This document shows, one piece after another, positions 1 to 8,697 of a stretch of 64,000 bases of DNA; position 1 is the stretch's first letter, and each line of letters begins with the position of its first letter. This DNA comes from Mesorhizobium sp. LNHC252B00 (GTDB lineage Bacteria; Pseudomonadota; Alphaproteobacteria; Rhizobiales; Rhizobiaceae), in NCBI RefSeq assembly GCF_000502955.1, contig NZ_AYWO01000006.1, positions 8,485 to 72,484 of the forward strand, read 5' to 3'. The notes beneath the pieces are model-generated. The model saw only the letters and a program-made list of their open reading frames with translations. It was not told the DNA's origin and did not search any database. Both the position numbers and the translations under genes were made by a program.

Positions 1-282
1 GAAGAGGTCAACGACAAGATGCACGACCGCCTCGCGCGGCTGCAATTCGAGCGGCAGCAGCAGCGTCGTGGTGGCGGTGGCGAGCCGATCCCCGAGCGTG
101 AGGCACGAGGGCGAGACCTTCCAGCTCCGGACGATCCCCGCCAGCCGGAGCAGCCGCGCACAGGCACCGAGCAGGAGAAGGTGAGAGCCAAGCAGAAGGA
201 CGCCAACAAGCAGAAGGCTCATCAAGCAGAAGAGCAGGACCGCAAGACACAGCGCTCAAACGAGAACGATTACGAGCGTTGA
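1..282 (+). CDS. C-terminal part of a charged protein (gene starts left of window)
   Basis: The reading frame is open from base 1 and ends with a TGA at 280-282, so this is the 3' end of a longer gene; an internal Met codon at 19 is not a convincing start. The visible 93 residues are extremely hydrophilic and rich in Gln, Arg, Glu and Lys, with no hydrophobic core, which suggests a disordered or coiled tail. Such tails occur on conjugative relaxases and coupling-associated proteins, and a T4SS lies 11 kb downstream, so a relaxase tail is possible. The tail alone cannot prove it. No function is assigned. Confidence 0.55.
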   Translation, partial: EEVNDKMHDRLARLQFERQQQRRGGGGEPIPEREARGRDLPAPDDPRQPEQPRTGTEQEKVRAKQKDANKQKAHQAEEQDRKTQRSNENDYER

Positions 283-506
283 CCAAGGGCCGACCTAGCG
301 TCCTCGCGCGGTGGACGCATTCGTCACAGAATGATCAGGCTGGATGGCAGCAATGCTCCCGACTCCGTCGCAGAGTTCAATTTTTGCGATTGCCTGAAAA
401 TAGACATGTCCTACGACGGCTGGGGTCGCGTTTTCACACAAGCAGACAACGGTGATTTAGCAAACTTCGCACCCGAGGTGCACATTTCTTTCCCAGCGCT
501 TGATGA

Positions 507-1484
507 TCATTCTGTGGGATTGCTGGCCGAGCGGGTCGGATGCCTAAGATTGGTAGGCGTCATACCGGTCTGCTGACGGAATACCCGGCTGAAATGCCCG
601 GCATTTTCGAAACCGCATCGGTATGCGATTTCCCCTATCTGCAAGTCGCTGTCCTCCAGCAGGGACTTCGCATAATGCACCCGTAGCGCGAGATACGCCG
701 CCATCGGGCTGACGCCCAATTCAGTCCCGAAAAGACGCTCCAGCTGGCGCCTGGAACAATTCAACCGGCCTGCGATCTCGGTGATCGAGACTTTCTCCTG
801 GATATTGCTTTCCATCAACAGAAGAGCCCGCTTTACCGCGCGGCTCGACGCTTCGGGAAACAGATCCCCGACGGGCTGCACGTCCCTGGTGTTTCGAATA
901 CGATCAAGGACAAGGATCTTGGCGGCTTTTTCCGCCGCTTTCCGACCGATGAATTGCGACACGAAATAGCCGGCAAGGTCAGCCGCACCCGTGCCGCCGG
1001 CACAAGTGGAGCGGCCACGGTCGACGGAAAACAGACTATCGGCATGTGCGTTCACATCGGGGAACTCAGCCCGAAAATCCTTGATGTGGAACCAGCTGAC
1101 GGCGGCGCTATAGCCATCCAGCAACCCGTAACGGGCAAGCGCGAAACTTCCCGTGCAAAGCGCGGTAAGAGGCACCCCCTTCTCAGCGGCTCGCAAAAGG
1201 AATGCCTCTTTCTCTGAACTGAGGGCTCGATTGGTGTCAAGCAGGCCACCGACCACGACGACGTTGTCAAAGTCCTCCGGATTGCCGATCTCCTTCGTCG
1301 GAAGCAATTCGACGCCGCAGCTGGCCCTGATTGGCAGGCCGCGTTCGCCAATGATCTGCCAGTCGAATTCGACCCTGCGGCTCCGGTCGCCCTCATCGCC
1401 CGCCAGGCGCAACGTGTCGATGAAGAGCGACAGCGGTGACAAGGTGAAGTCGCGAACCAGGAGAAAAGCAAACCTCTTGGCCAT
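507..1484 (-). CDS. GlxA-family transcriptional regulator (DJ-1/PfpI domain + AraC HTH)
   Basis: A 325-residue regulator. Residues about 5-180 form a DJ-1/PfpI (class I glutamine-amidotransferase-like) sensor domain with the nucleophile-elbow segment LTALCTGSFALA (Cys110). Residues about 215-315 form an AraC/XylS double helix-turn-helix, ending in the typical IAYRCGFENAGHFSRVFRQ segment. This architecture is that of GbdR, CdhR and ArgR, which sense quaternary amines or amino acids. The gene is divergent from the GntR gene and next to a glycine-betaine-type transporter operon, which agrees with amine sensing; the ligand is inferred. The start ATG at 1482-1484 gives a normal-length protein. Intact. 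Confidence 0.9.
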   Translation of the reverse strand: MAKRFAFLLVRDFTLSPLSLFIDTLRLAGDEGDRSRRVEFDWQIIGERGLPIRASCGVELLPTKEIGNPEDFDNVVVVGGLLDTNRALSSEKEAFLLRAAEKGVPLTALCTGSFALARYGLLDGYSAAVSWFHIKDFRAEFPDVNAHADSLFSVDRGRSTCAGGTGAADLAGYFVSQFIGRKAAEKAAKILVLDRIRNTRDVQPVGDLFPEASSRAVKRALLLMESNIQEKVSITEIAGRLNCSRRQLERLFGTELGVSPMAAYLALRVHYAKSLLEDSDLQIGEIAYRCGFENAGHFSRVFRQQTGMTPTNLRHPTRSASNPTE

Positions 1485-1582
1485 TCCTTTTACCTAGGCT
1501 GTCCTTGTGCGTTGTTCGATTAGCAGTGTGGGTCGGATCCGTCAGTGTCCCCCCGACGGGTGTGATTTGATGACCGCTGTAT

Positions 1583-1640
1583 ATTGTGTACCAAGAAAAT
1601 ACAATCCGTTGACTCGCTCACCAACGCATGCGATTCTTCC
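1583..1640 (+). promoter_or_regulatory. Operator/promoter of the GntR gene (copy 1 of a twin block)
   Basis: The half-sites ATTGTGTAC and ATACAATCC, 7 bases apart, are followed directly by a -35-like TTGACTC (1609-1615). Fourteen bases further lies GCGATTCT, a weak -10 region. The same arrangement with identical spacing recurs at 2637-2693 before the catabolic operon. TTGT...ACAA half-sites are typical of FadR/VanR-type GntR operators, so autoregulation by the product of 1689-2375 is inferred. Confidence 0.6.
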
Positions 1641-1688
1641 TCCCAGACTAAATGTCATTGACTATCAGAATCATTCCGAAGGTGCGCG

Positions 1689-2375
1689 ATGAAGGGCAGC
1701 AAGGGCAGTCTCTACGACGATCTGAAGCGTCGCATCCTGACGATGGAACTTGATCCTGATGAGGATCTGGATGAGGTGGCGCTCAGCGAGCGCTACGGTC
1801 TCTCGCGGACCCCAGTCAGGGAAATCTTCCGCAGATTGGAGGGCGAAGGATACATCGAAATCCGTGCGAACAGGGGAGCCCGGGTTGTCCCGATGAACCA
1901 TTCGACACTTCGGCATTTCTTCTTGGTCGCGCCCATGATCTACGCTGCCATCGGCCGATTGGCCGTCCAGAATTTCAAGCCCTCACAGCTTTCGGATCTG
2001 AAGGACACACAGGAGCGTTTCCGCAAAGCAAGTGTGTCCAGCGACGCGCTTTCCATGGTGCTTGAGAACAACAGATTTCACGAGATCATCGGCGAGATGT
2101 CCGGCAATGCCTACCTTCAGCCGAGTCTCGGAAGGCTGCTGATAGACCACGCCCGTATCGGTCACACATTCTTTCGGCCGCGCAACGCTGACATGCGCAA
2201 GCGGCTTCAGTTAGCAGTCGAACACCACGACGGCTTCATCTCTGCTATCGGCGCTCACAAAGAGGATGCCGTTGTCGACCTCGTGTTCGAGCATTGGGAA
2301 CTGTCGCGCGAAAACATGGAGATGTTTATCGCGCCCCAAGGATTGAAGGCCGATGCCCTCGTTGGCGATCCTTGA
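1689..2375 (+). CDS. GntR-family (FCD domain) transcriptional regulator
   Basis: A 228-residue protein. Residues 1-70 are a winged helix-turn-helix of the GntR family with the hallmark LSRTPVREIFRRLEGEGYI. The rest is an all-helical FCD ligand-binding domain carrying a conserved NNRFHEIIGEMSGN helix that usually contributes a metal-binding His. The start ATG has an AAGG-type ribosome site about 7 bases upstream. It lies between two copies of one operator-like block and heads the catabolic genes in the same direction, so it is probably their local, effector-responsive repressor. The effector is unknown, possibly a pathway intermediate. Confidence 0.88.
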   Translation: MKGSKGSLYDDLKRRILTMELDPDEDLDEVALSERYGLSRTPVREIFRRLEGEGYIEIRANRGARVVPMNHSTLRHFFLVAPMIYAAIGRLAVQNFKPSQLSDLKDTQERFRKASVSSDALSMVLENNRFHEIIGEMSGNAYLQPSLGRLLIDHARIGHTFFRPRNADMRKRLQLAVEHHDGFISAIGAHKEDAVVDLVFEHWELSRENMEMFIAPQGLKADALVGDP

Positions 2376-2636
2376 CCGCATCGCTGTAATCGATCCCGGT
2401 GAAATTCGAAGACCCAACTTTCCGGATTACCTCCGGGTTGGGATCATCCCATTTGCTCAAATCACGTGACAGAGCGGGCTCGAAACGCACTGCGCGAGAG
2501 GAATGCTCGCTCTCGCTGCTTCTGGTCTTGAGGCAGTTTGCCGGCAATCGGATAGTCGTCGGCAAACTCAGCCGAACCCAATTGACCGGTCCCGGATCGT
2601 CCTTGCGAGCAGGTAGTGTGTTTTCAAAATATAAAA

Positions 2637-2693
2637 ATTGTGTACGCAGATAATACAATCCATTGACTCCCTGACGACCCTGTGCGATTTTCC
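2637..2693 (+). promoter_or_regulatory. Operator/promoter of the catabolic operon (copy 2 of the twin block)
   Basis: ATTGTGTAC, 7 bases, then ATACAATCC, followed by TTGACTC (2663-2669), 14 bases and GCGATTTT. Sequence and spacing match the block at 1583-1640 except for scattered spacer bases. It lies 130 bases upstream of the start at 2820, inside a 444-base non-coding interval (2376-2819) in which nothing else was recognised. Confidence 0.6.
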
Positions 2694-2819
2694 AAGCCAT
2701 CAAATGCGATCGGCGGGTTCGGGGCACTGAGAATTCTCGCGTGAGAAGTTCGCAGACGGCTTCGTGCGTCTCGAAAAGCGCATTCGTCGAAACGGCCACT
2801 CCATCGACGGAGGAATGAC

Positions 2820-3731
2820 TTGAAATTCGAGGGTATCTATACGCCAGCGGTGACGCCGCTTGAGCCCGATGGGCAGATTGATCGCTCCGCCTTCGCGGCA
2901 GTTCTTGAGTCACTCATCGACGCCGGGGTGCACGGCATCATCGTCGGTGGTTCGACGGGCGAATACTACGCGCAGAGCGCCCAGGAGCGCTTCGATCTCG
3001 CCGCCTATGCCAAGGAGGTCATTGGCACCCGGCTCCCGCTCATCGTTGGAACGGGGGCCATCAGGACGGAAGACTCGGTCGAATATGCCAAGGCGGCGAA
3101 GGAAATTGGCGCTGATGCCATCCTCGTATCGTCGCCTCCCTACGCCTTGCCGACCGAAAGAGAAAACGCCGTTCATGCGCTGACGGTGGACCGCGCAGCG
3201 AACCTGCCGATCATGCTCTACAACTATCCGGCCCGCATGGGCGTCACCATGCGGGAGGACTTTTTCGCCCGCGTTGGCAGATCCAAGAATGTCGTGGCGA
3301 TCAAGGAAAGCTCGGGTGAAATGAGCAACGTCCACCTGCTCGCCCGTAAGTTTCCGCACATCTCGCTTTCCTGCGGCTGGGACGACCAGGCGCTCGAATT
3401 CTTTGCATGGGGCGCCAGGAGCTGGGTTTGCGCCGGCTCCAATTTCCTGCCGCGCGAGCATGTCGCGCTCTACGAGGCCTGCGTGCTCGAAAAGAACTTC
3501 GACAAGGGCCGCGCCATCATGACCGCGATGCTGCCGCTTATGGATTTTCTGGAGTGCGGAAAATTCGTCCAGTCGATCAAGCACGGCTGTGAGTTGATAG
3601 GCCTGAAGGCAGGCCCGGTGCGGGCGCCACTGCGCTCGCTCAATTCAGAAGAAAAGCGAACTCTCCAGACTGTCGTCGCCACCTTGAAGCGCACGGTCGC
3701 CCAGATCACGTCGGGAGCAAACCATGCATGA
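2820..3731 (+). CDS. DapA-family aldolase/deaminase, probably pyrroline-4-hydroxy-2-carboxylate deaminase-like
   Basis: A 303-residue member of the dihydrodipicolinate synthase/N-acetylneuraminate lyase family (TIM barrel). Visible family landmarks are GGSTGEY (43-49) for carboxylate binding, the Tyr pair in MLYNYP (134-136), and the Schiff-base Lys162 in AIKESSG. The start is a TTG preceded by GGAGGA at ideal spacing; the nearby ATG (ATGACTTGA) stops at once. With an aldehyde dehydrogenase, an FAD amine oxidoreductase and a proline-racemase-family protein in the same operon, the best-fitting role is the deaminase that turns the cyclic imine of hydroxyproline into alpha-ketoglutarate semialdehyde. 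This is context inference; other keto-acid lyase activities are possible. It overlaps the next gene by 8 bases. Confidence 0.82.
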   Translation: MKFEGIYTPAVTPLEPDGQIDRSAFAAVLESLIDAGVHGIIVGGSTGEYYAQSAQERFDLAAYAKEVIGTRLPLIVGTGAIRTEDSVEYAKAAKEIGADAILVSSPPYALPTERENAVHALTVDRAANLPIMLYNYPARMGVTMREDFFARVGRSKNVVAIKESSGEMSNVHLLARKFPHISLSCGWDDQALEFFAWGARSWVCAGSNFLPREHVALYEACVLEKNFDKGRAIMTAMLPLMDFLECGKFVQSIKHGCELIGLKAGPVRAPLRSLNSEEKRTLQTVVATLKRTVAQITSGANHA

Positions 3732-5241
3732 CCCTTTGACCGCTGCCGAATACAAGGCGATTGCCGCAGGCCTTCAATTTCCGACCAATGCCTTCATTGA
3801 TGGTGCATTTCGTCCGGCGAATTCCGGCAAGACATTCAAGACGACCAATCCAGCGACGGGCGATACGCTTGCCGAGATCGCGGCGTGCGATGCTACCGAT
3901 GTCGATTTCGCAGTCGCCAAGTCCAGGCAAGCTTTTGACGACGGCCGCTGGCATCTCCGCTCGCCCAGTGAACGCAAGGCCGTACTCCTCAAATTCGCGA
4001 AGCTTCTGGAGGATAACCGTCACGAACTCGCGGTCATGGAGAGCCTCGACAGCGGCAAGCCGGTCCGCGAATGCCAGACCGTGGATGTTCCGGACACGAT
4101 CCATACTCTCCGCTGGCATGCCGAACTGATCGACAAACTCTATGACAACGTTGCCCCCGTGGGCTCGAACGCGCTGACCATGGTTGTGCGCGAACCGGTC
4201 GGCGTCGTCGGGTGCGTCCTGCCCTGGAATTTTCCGCTGCTGATGCTGGCCTGGAAAATCGGTCCGGCGCTTGCCGCCGGATGCTCCGTGATCGTGAAGC
4301 CGGCCCAGGAGACGACGCTGACGACGCTTCGTGTCGCGGAGCTGGCGCATGAGGCGGGCATCCCCGCAGCCGTCTTCAATGTCGTCACCGGCAGCGGCAA
4401 GGAAGTCGGTGAGCCGATCGGCATGCATATGGATGTCGACATGGTGGCGTTCACCGGATCGACACCGACAGGTCGCCGTTTCCTGCATTACGCGGCGGAC
4501 TCCAACCTCAAGCGCGTCGTGCTGGAATGCGGCGGCAAGAACCCGGCGGTGGTTCTCGATGATGCCGAAGACCTCGACCTCGTCGCCGAGCAGGTGGTCA
4601 ACGGCGCGTTCTGGAACATGGGGGAGAATTGCTCGGCCACGTCGCGGCTCATCGTCGACGCCAAGATCAAGGACGAATTGCTGCAGCGGATCGGCGCCTA
4701 TATGCGCGAGTGGAAGACCGGCGATCCGCTCGACCCGGAAAACCGCATCGGCGCGCTGGTCAGCAAGAACCATTTCGAGAAAGTGAAATCCTTCCTCGGC
4801 GACGTGAAGACCGAAAAGCTTTCCGTCGTCCATGGCGGGGCCACGCATAAGGGCATCTACATCGAGCCGACCATCGTCGACGGCGTCACGCCTTCGAGCC
4901 GCCTCTTCCAGGAGGAGATCTTTGGACCGATCCTTTCGGTCACGACGTTCAATTCGCTTGCCGAGGCGATAGCTCTCGCCAACGACACGAATTACGGGCT
5001 GACCGCATCCGTCTACACAGGCAGCCTGCGCAAGGCGATCAAGCTCTCGCGCGAAATCCGGGCGGGCGTCGTGACCGTCAACTGCTTCGGCGAAGGCGAC
5101 GCAACGACGCCGTTCGGCGGCTACAAGGAATCCGGCTTCGGCGGACGCGACAAGTCGGTCTTCGCGCACGACAACTACTGCGAATTGAAGACGGTCTGGA
5201 TCGACGTATCGGATCGTTCAATCGACGAGACCATCCGGTGA
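3724..5241 (+). CDS. NAD(P)-dependent aldehyde dehydrogenase
   Basis: A 505-residue ALDH-superfamily enzyme with all catalytic landmarks: the Asn segment PWNFPLLMLAWKIGPAL, the FTGSTPTGR nucleotide loop, the general-base Glu in LECGGKNP (near residue 268), and the nucleophile Cys in GENCSA (near residue 303). Length and motifs match betaine-aldehyde or gamma-aminobutyraldehyde dehydrogenases. In this operon it could oxidise alpha-ketoglutarate semialdehyde to alpha-ketoglutarate, or an aminoaldehyde made by the adjacent oxidoreductase. The start ATG overlaps the stop of the upstream lyase, and its own stop overlaps the next GTG start (GTGA), so translation is coupled. Confidence 0.9.
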   Translation: MHDPLTAAEYKAIAAGLQFPTNAFIDGAFRPANSGKTFKTTNPATGDTLAEIAACDATDVDFAVAKSRQAFDDGRWHLRSPSERKAVLLKFAKLLEDNRHELAVMESLDSGKPVRECQTVDVPDTIHTLRWHAELIDKLYDNVAPVGSNALTMVVREPVGVVGCVLPWNFPLLMLAWKIGPALAAGCSVIVKPAQETTLTTLRVAELAHEAGIPAAVFNVVTGSGKEVGEPIGMHMDVDMVAFTGSTPTGRRFLHYAADSNLKRVVLECGGKNPAVVLDDAEDLDLVAEQVVNGAFWNMGENCSATSRLIVDAKIKDELLQRIGAYMREWKTGDPLDPENRIGALVSKNHFEKVKSFLGDVKTEKLSVVHGGATHKGIYIEPTIVDGVTPSSRLFQEEIFGPILSVTTFNSLAEAIALANDTNYGLTASVYTGSLRKAIKLSREIRAGVVTVNCFGEGDATTPFGGYKESGFGGRDKSVFAHDNYCELKTVWIDVSDRSIDETIR

Positions 5242-6569
5242 CCGACATCGTCGTCAAGCGTCTTCCGGCGGAATCCGGAACCTCGGGCTGGGAGGCGATC
5301 AGCAGACGCGGCTTCCCCGTCCGGACGCTCGACGGCGACGTTTCGGCCGACTGGCTGATCATCGGTGCCGGCTTCGCGGGCCTCTCCGCCGCGCGGCGGC
5401 TGTCTCAACTGCGGCCTGACGACAAGATCGTCGTGCTGGAGGCGGGTGAGATCGCCAAAGGGACCTCGGGCCGGAACTCCGGCTACATGATCGACGTTCC
5501 GCACAATATCTCGTCGGGCGAATATTCCGTCGCCGATGAGGCCGAGACAAGGACGGAGATCGCCCAGAACCGTTTTGCGATCGCTTTCGCCGCCGACGCC
5601 GCCGCCGCATATGGCATGACCGTGCGCACCTTCGACCCATCGGGAAAGATCAATGCTGCGGCGACAGACCGCGGGATGAGGCTCAACGAAAGCTACGGCC
5701 ACTCGCTCGCTGGCATTGGCGAAGAGCACCGCTTCCTGGATGCGGACGAAATGCGGGAGATCACCGGCTCATCATACTACCGGGGAGGTCTCTACACGCC
5801 GGGCGCCGTGATGATCCAACCTGCAGACTATATCCGCGGGTTTGCGGCCGGGCTGGCATCGAAAGCCGACATATTCGAGCACTCGCCGGTGCTCAAACTG
5901 GAGCGCCGGAGCGGGATGTGGAAGGCCATGTCGCGCAACGGAAGTGTGACCGCTCCGAAAGTCATCCTGGGCGTCAATGGCCACGTCGAGGATTTCGGCC
6001 ACTTCCGCGGCCGCCTTATGCATATCTTCACCTACGCATCGATGACCGCCCCTTTCACGTCGAGGTCCACCGGCAAGGACAGGTGGGCGTTACTCCCGGC
6101 CGATCCGATGGGGGCGACGGTCAGGAAGATCACATCAGATGGGTCTTCGCGTATCGTGATCCGGACCAGGTTCACCTACGACTGGACCGTCCAGGTCGGC
6201 GAGAAGCGCTTGGCCGGGATTGGCGCTGAGCAGCGGACATCCCTGGACGCCAGGTTTCCGGACCTCAAGGATGTGCCGTTCGAGCACGTCTGGGCCGGGC
6301 GGCTTTGCCTCAGCCGCAACCATGTGCCGGCCTTCGGCGAAATAGAAGAGGGCCTCTACTCGGCGTGCTGCGAGAACGGTCTCGGGACCGTGAAAAGCAC
6401 GCTCGCGGGCGTCATGGCCGCCGATCTGGCGACCGGCACCCACTCGGACATGCTCGACAAATTCTCGGATCAGCCGGAGCCCGCCAGGCTCCCTCCGGAG
6501 CCGCTCGCATGGCTCGGCGTCAACACCGTGATCCGATTGCAGGAATTGCGTGCAGGCCGCGAGGGATGA
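5238..6569 (+). CDS. FAD-dependent amine/D-amino-acid oxidoreductase (DAO family)
   Basis: A 443-residue flavoprotein. The dinucleotide-binding fingerprint GAGFAG is at residues 43-48, followed by a Glu-ended strand (VVLEAG) and the conserved GTSGRNSGYM loop of the DAO/glycine-oxidase family. The C-terminal GLGTVKSTLAG segment closes the FAD site. The GTG start overlaps the ALDH stop in GTGA. Relatives include D-amino-acid dehydrogenases and gamma-glutamylputrescine oxidases. Beside a proline-racemase-family protein, oxidation of a cis-hydroxy-D-proline-type substrate is the simplest reading. It has no signal peptide and should be cytoplasmic. Confidence 0.85.
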   Translation: MTDIVVKRLPAESGTSGWEAISRRGFPVRTLDGDVSADWLIIGAGFAGLSAARRLSQLRPDDKIVVLEAGEIAKGTSGRNSGYMIDVPHNISSGEYSVADEAETRTEIAQNRFAIAFAADAAAAYGMTVRTFDPSGKINAAATDRGMRLNESYGHSLAGIGEEHRFLDADEMREITGSSYYRGGLYTPGAVMIQPADYIRGFAAGLASKADIFEHSPVLKLERRSGMWKAMSRNGSVTAPKVILGVNGHVEDFGHFRGRLMHIFTYASMTAPFTSRSTGKDRWALLPADPMGATVRKITSDGSSRIVIRTRFTYDWTVQVGEKRLAGIGAEQRTSLDARFPDLKDVPFEHVWAGRLCLSRNHVPAFGEIEEGLYSACCENGLGTVKSTLAGVMAADLATGTHSDMLDKFSDQPEPARLPPEPLAWLGVNTVIRLQELRAGREG

Positions 6570-6650
6570 GCCCTCGCCGCGCAATATGAGGACTGAGCCG
6601 ACCGCAAAGTCTTCAAATGAGAATGGGAACAACAATAAGGAGTGAGTAAA

Positions 6651-7502
6651 ATGAAGACGTTGTGGAAAGCGCTCTGCGCTGCCGCGATGGTCGGTATGAC
6701 CATGCTGTCCGCGCAGGCGGAAGAAAAGACCATTACCATAGGCACGATGTCCTGGGAGGACCTCACCCCGATCACCGGCATCACCAAGAAGGTGCTCGAA
6801 GATTCCGGCTACACCGTGAAGGTGGTGCCTTTCTCAGAGTGGGGCATCGCCTACGCCGCGTTGGCCAAGGGCGACGTCCAGATCCTCGCCTCGCAGACGG
6901 ACTATGTCGCCCAGGACTACTGGGACAAGAACAAGAAAAAGCTCGAGAAGATCTCTCCGGTTTCGCACGGTCTTTTCCAGGGCGTTGCGGTGCCGAAATA
7001 CGTGACGATCGAATCGATGGACCAGCTGAATGACAACGCCGACAAGTTCGGCGGCAAGATCGTCGGTATTGAGCCGGGATCGGGTCTGATGCGTGATACG
7101 GCGAACTCTGTGAAGGCATACGATCTGAAACTTCAGCTCGTCGAAGGCAGCACCGCGGCCATGACCGCAGCGCTCAAATCGGCAACCGACCGCAAGGAAT
7201 GGATTGCTGTCACCATCTGGGAACCGTCGTGGATGATGCAGAAATATGACGTGAAGTTCCTCAAGGATCCGAAGGCAATCTTCCCGCCGCCGCAGAGCTA
7301 TTACTGGATCGGCAAAAAGGGTTTCTCGGCTGACAATCCGCACGCACGCGAGGTCATCGCCAGCGTCTACGTCCCGCTCGCCGACATCACCTCGATCAAC
7401 TCCGCCGTCAACGAAGGCAAGACCATGGACGAGGCCATCAAAGCCTGGACCGATAGCCATGCCGATCTCCTGAAGCGCTGGGAGAACATCAAGGCCGAAT
7501 AA
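6651..7502 (+). CDS. Glycine-betaine/proline-type ABC transporter substrate-binding protein
   Basis: A periplasmic solute-binding protein of the OpuAC/ProX family. Residues 1 to about 23 are a signal peptide ending AQA. The mature part keeps aromatic residues for quaternary-ammonium binding, for example in the TMSWED, YVAQDYWDK and IWEPSWMM segments. ATG at 6651 is chosen over the in-frame GTG at 6642 because AAGGAG (6637-6642) lies 8 bases before the ATG and overlaps the GTG. The genes downstream encode the ATPase and two permeases. The substrate is probably a betaine or (hydroxy)proline-like compound; the exact ligand is not readable. Confidence 0.9.
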   Translation: MKTLWKALCAAAMVGMTMLSAQAEEKTITIGTMSWEDLTPITGITKKVLEDSGYTVKVVPFSEWGIAYAALAKGDVQILASQTDYVAQDYWDKNKKKLEKISPVSHGLFQGVAVPKYVTIESMDQLNDNADKFGGKIVGIEPGSGLMRDTANSVKAYDLKLQLVEGSTAAMTAALKSATDRKEWIAVTIWEPSWMMQKYDVKFLKDPKAIFPPPQSYYWIGKKGFSADNPHAREVIASVYVPLADITSINSAVNEGKTMDEAIKAWTDSHADLLKRWENIKAE

Positions 7503-7508
7503 TCGTCC

Positions 7509-7536
7509 GGCGGGTCGTCGACATCGGCGGCCCGCC
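7509..7536 (+). other. Intra-operon stem-loop after the substrate-binding gene
   Basis: GGCGGG (7509-7514) pairs with CCCGCC (7531-7536) across a 16-base loop, just after the stop codon and before the ATPase gene. There is no T-tract, so it is not a classical terminator. Such hairpins often protect the binding-protein mRNA segment from 3' decay and give higher binding-protein expression. Confidence 0.4.
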
Positions 7537-7590
7537 TCGAAACTTCGAAGAACGCGAAGGCCGACGCCAAGCCGGCCCATGGGGAACGCA

Positions 7591-8682
7591 ATGAATAGTG
7601 CGATGAAGGACTCCAATGAAGTGCTGGTGGACTGCCAGTCCGTATGGAAAATTTTCGGTAGCCGCGCTCAGGCTGCCGTCAAGGCCATAACCGAACGTGG
7701 GCTATCCAAAAAACAGGTGCTGCAGGACTTCGACTGCGTGGTGGGCGTCTCCGATGCCAGCTTCCAGGTCCGCCGTGGTGAGATATTCTGCGTCATGGGA
7801 CTCTCGGGGAGCGGCAAGTCGACACTGATCCGCCTCCTTAATCGTCTGATCGAACCAAGCCTCGGCAAGATCACGGTGAAGGGAAAGGAGATCGCCAAGC
7901 TGAATGCTGCAGAACTCCGCGACATGCGCGCCCGCAACATCGGTATGGTGTTTCAGAGCGTGGCGCTTCTCCCCAACAGGACGGTGCTAGAGAACGCCGC
8001 CTTCGGTCTTGAGGTGCGGGGCATTGCGAAAGAGGAGCGCAACAGGACCGCCCGCGCAACCCTCGAAAAAGTAGGCCTTGGCGACTGGACGTCGCGCTAT
8101 CCCGCCGAACTGTCCGGCGGCATGCAGCAGCGCGTCGGCCTCGCCAGGGCATTGGCGGCGGACCCCGAAATCATTCTCATGGACGAGCCGTTCAGCGCGC
8201 TTGACCCGCTGATCCGCCGCCAGTTGCAAGACGAATTCCGCAACCTCACCAAGTCGCTTGGCAAGTCGGCAGTGTTCATCACCCACGACCTCGAGGAAGC
8301 CATCCGCATCGGCGACCGCATCGCCATCATGAAGGACGGCGTCATCGTCCAGGTCGGCACGGCTGAGGAAATCGTCACCAAACCCGCCGACGAGTATGTC
8401 TCCGATTTCGTGGCGGGCATATCCAGGATCCATCTGGTCAAGGCTCACTCCGTGATGCGTCCCGTGGCCGAGTTCAAGAGCTCGCAGCCGCAGTGTGATG
8501 TGAACGCGCTGCTTCGGACGTCGCCGGAGGCCGACATTGGCGAACTCATCGACCTCACCATGCAGTCCGAACGCGACGCGGTCGCTGTCGTGGAGAATGG
8601 GACCGTCATCGGTATCGTCACCATCCGTGGCTTGCTACGAGGCGTTGCTGGGGCGCCCGCAAGAGAGCTCGCTGCGGCATAG
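7591..8682 (+). CDS. Glycine-betaine-type ABC transporter ATP-binding protein (ProV/OpuAA-like)
   Basis: A nucleotide-binding subunit of about 363 residues. It has Walker A GLSGSGKST, signature LSGGMQQR, Walker B ILMDEP with the D-loop, and the H-loop His in VFITHD. The N-terminus carries the roughly 60-residue extension typical of ProV/OpuAA. The C-terminal 90 residues form a degenerate CBS-like regulatory region ending VAVVENGTVIGIVTIRG. ATG 7591 is preferred because GGGGAA lies about 5 bases upstream; an in-frame ATG at 7579 has no ribosome site. The CBS-like tail in this family senses ionic strength or nucleotides. Confidence 0.9.
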   Translation: MNSAMKDSNEVLVDCQSVWKIFGSRAQAAVKAITERGLSKKQVLQDFDCVVGVSDASFQVRRGEIFCVMGLSGSGKSTLIRLLNRLIEPSLGKITVKGKEIAKLNAAELRDMRARNIGMVFQSVALLPNRTVLENAAFGLEVRGIAKEERNRTARATLEKVGLGDWTSRYPAELSGGMQQRVGLARALAADPEIILMDEPFSALDPLIRRQLQDEFRNLTKSLGKSAVFITHDLEEAIRIGDRIAIMKDGVIVQVGTAEEIVTKPADEYVSDFVAGISRIHLVKAHSVMRPVAEFKSSQPQCDVNALLRTSPEADIGELIDLTMQSERDAVAVVENGTVIGIVTIRGLLRGVAGAPARELAAA

Positions 8683-8697
8683 TTCGGGAGGAGCGAA

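Noticed and set aside
331-576. 81-codon plus-strand frame near the left end
   Set aside because: Partly overlaps the 3' end of the GlxA-type regulator on the other strand, and lacks a ribosome site and a recognisable fold.
3706-5169. Long open frame on the minus strand opposite the aldehyde dehydrogenase
   Set aside because: It is fully antisense to a gene with all ALDH motifs, its protein is Arg/Asp/His-rich low-quality sequence, and it has no ribosome site; a GC-rich codon-position artefact.
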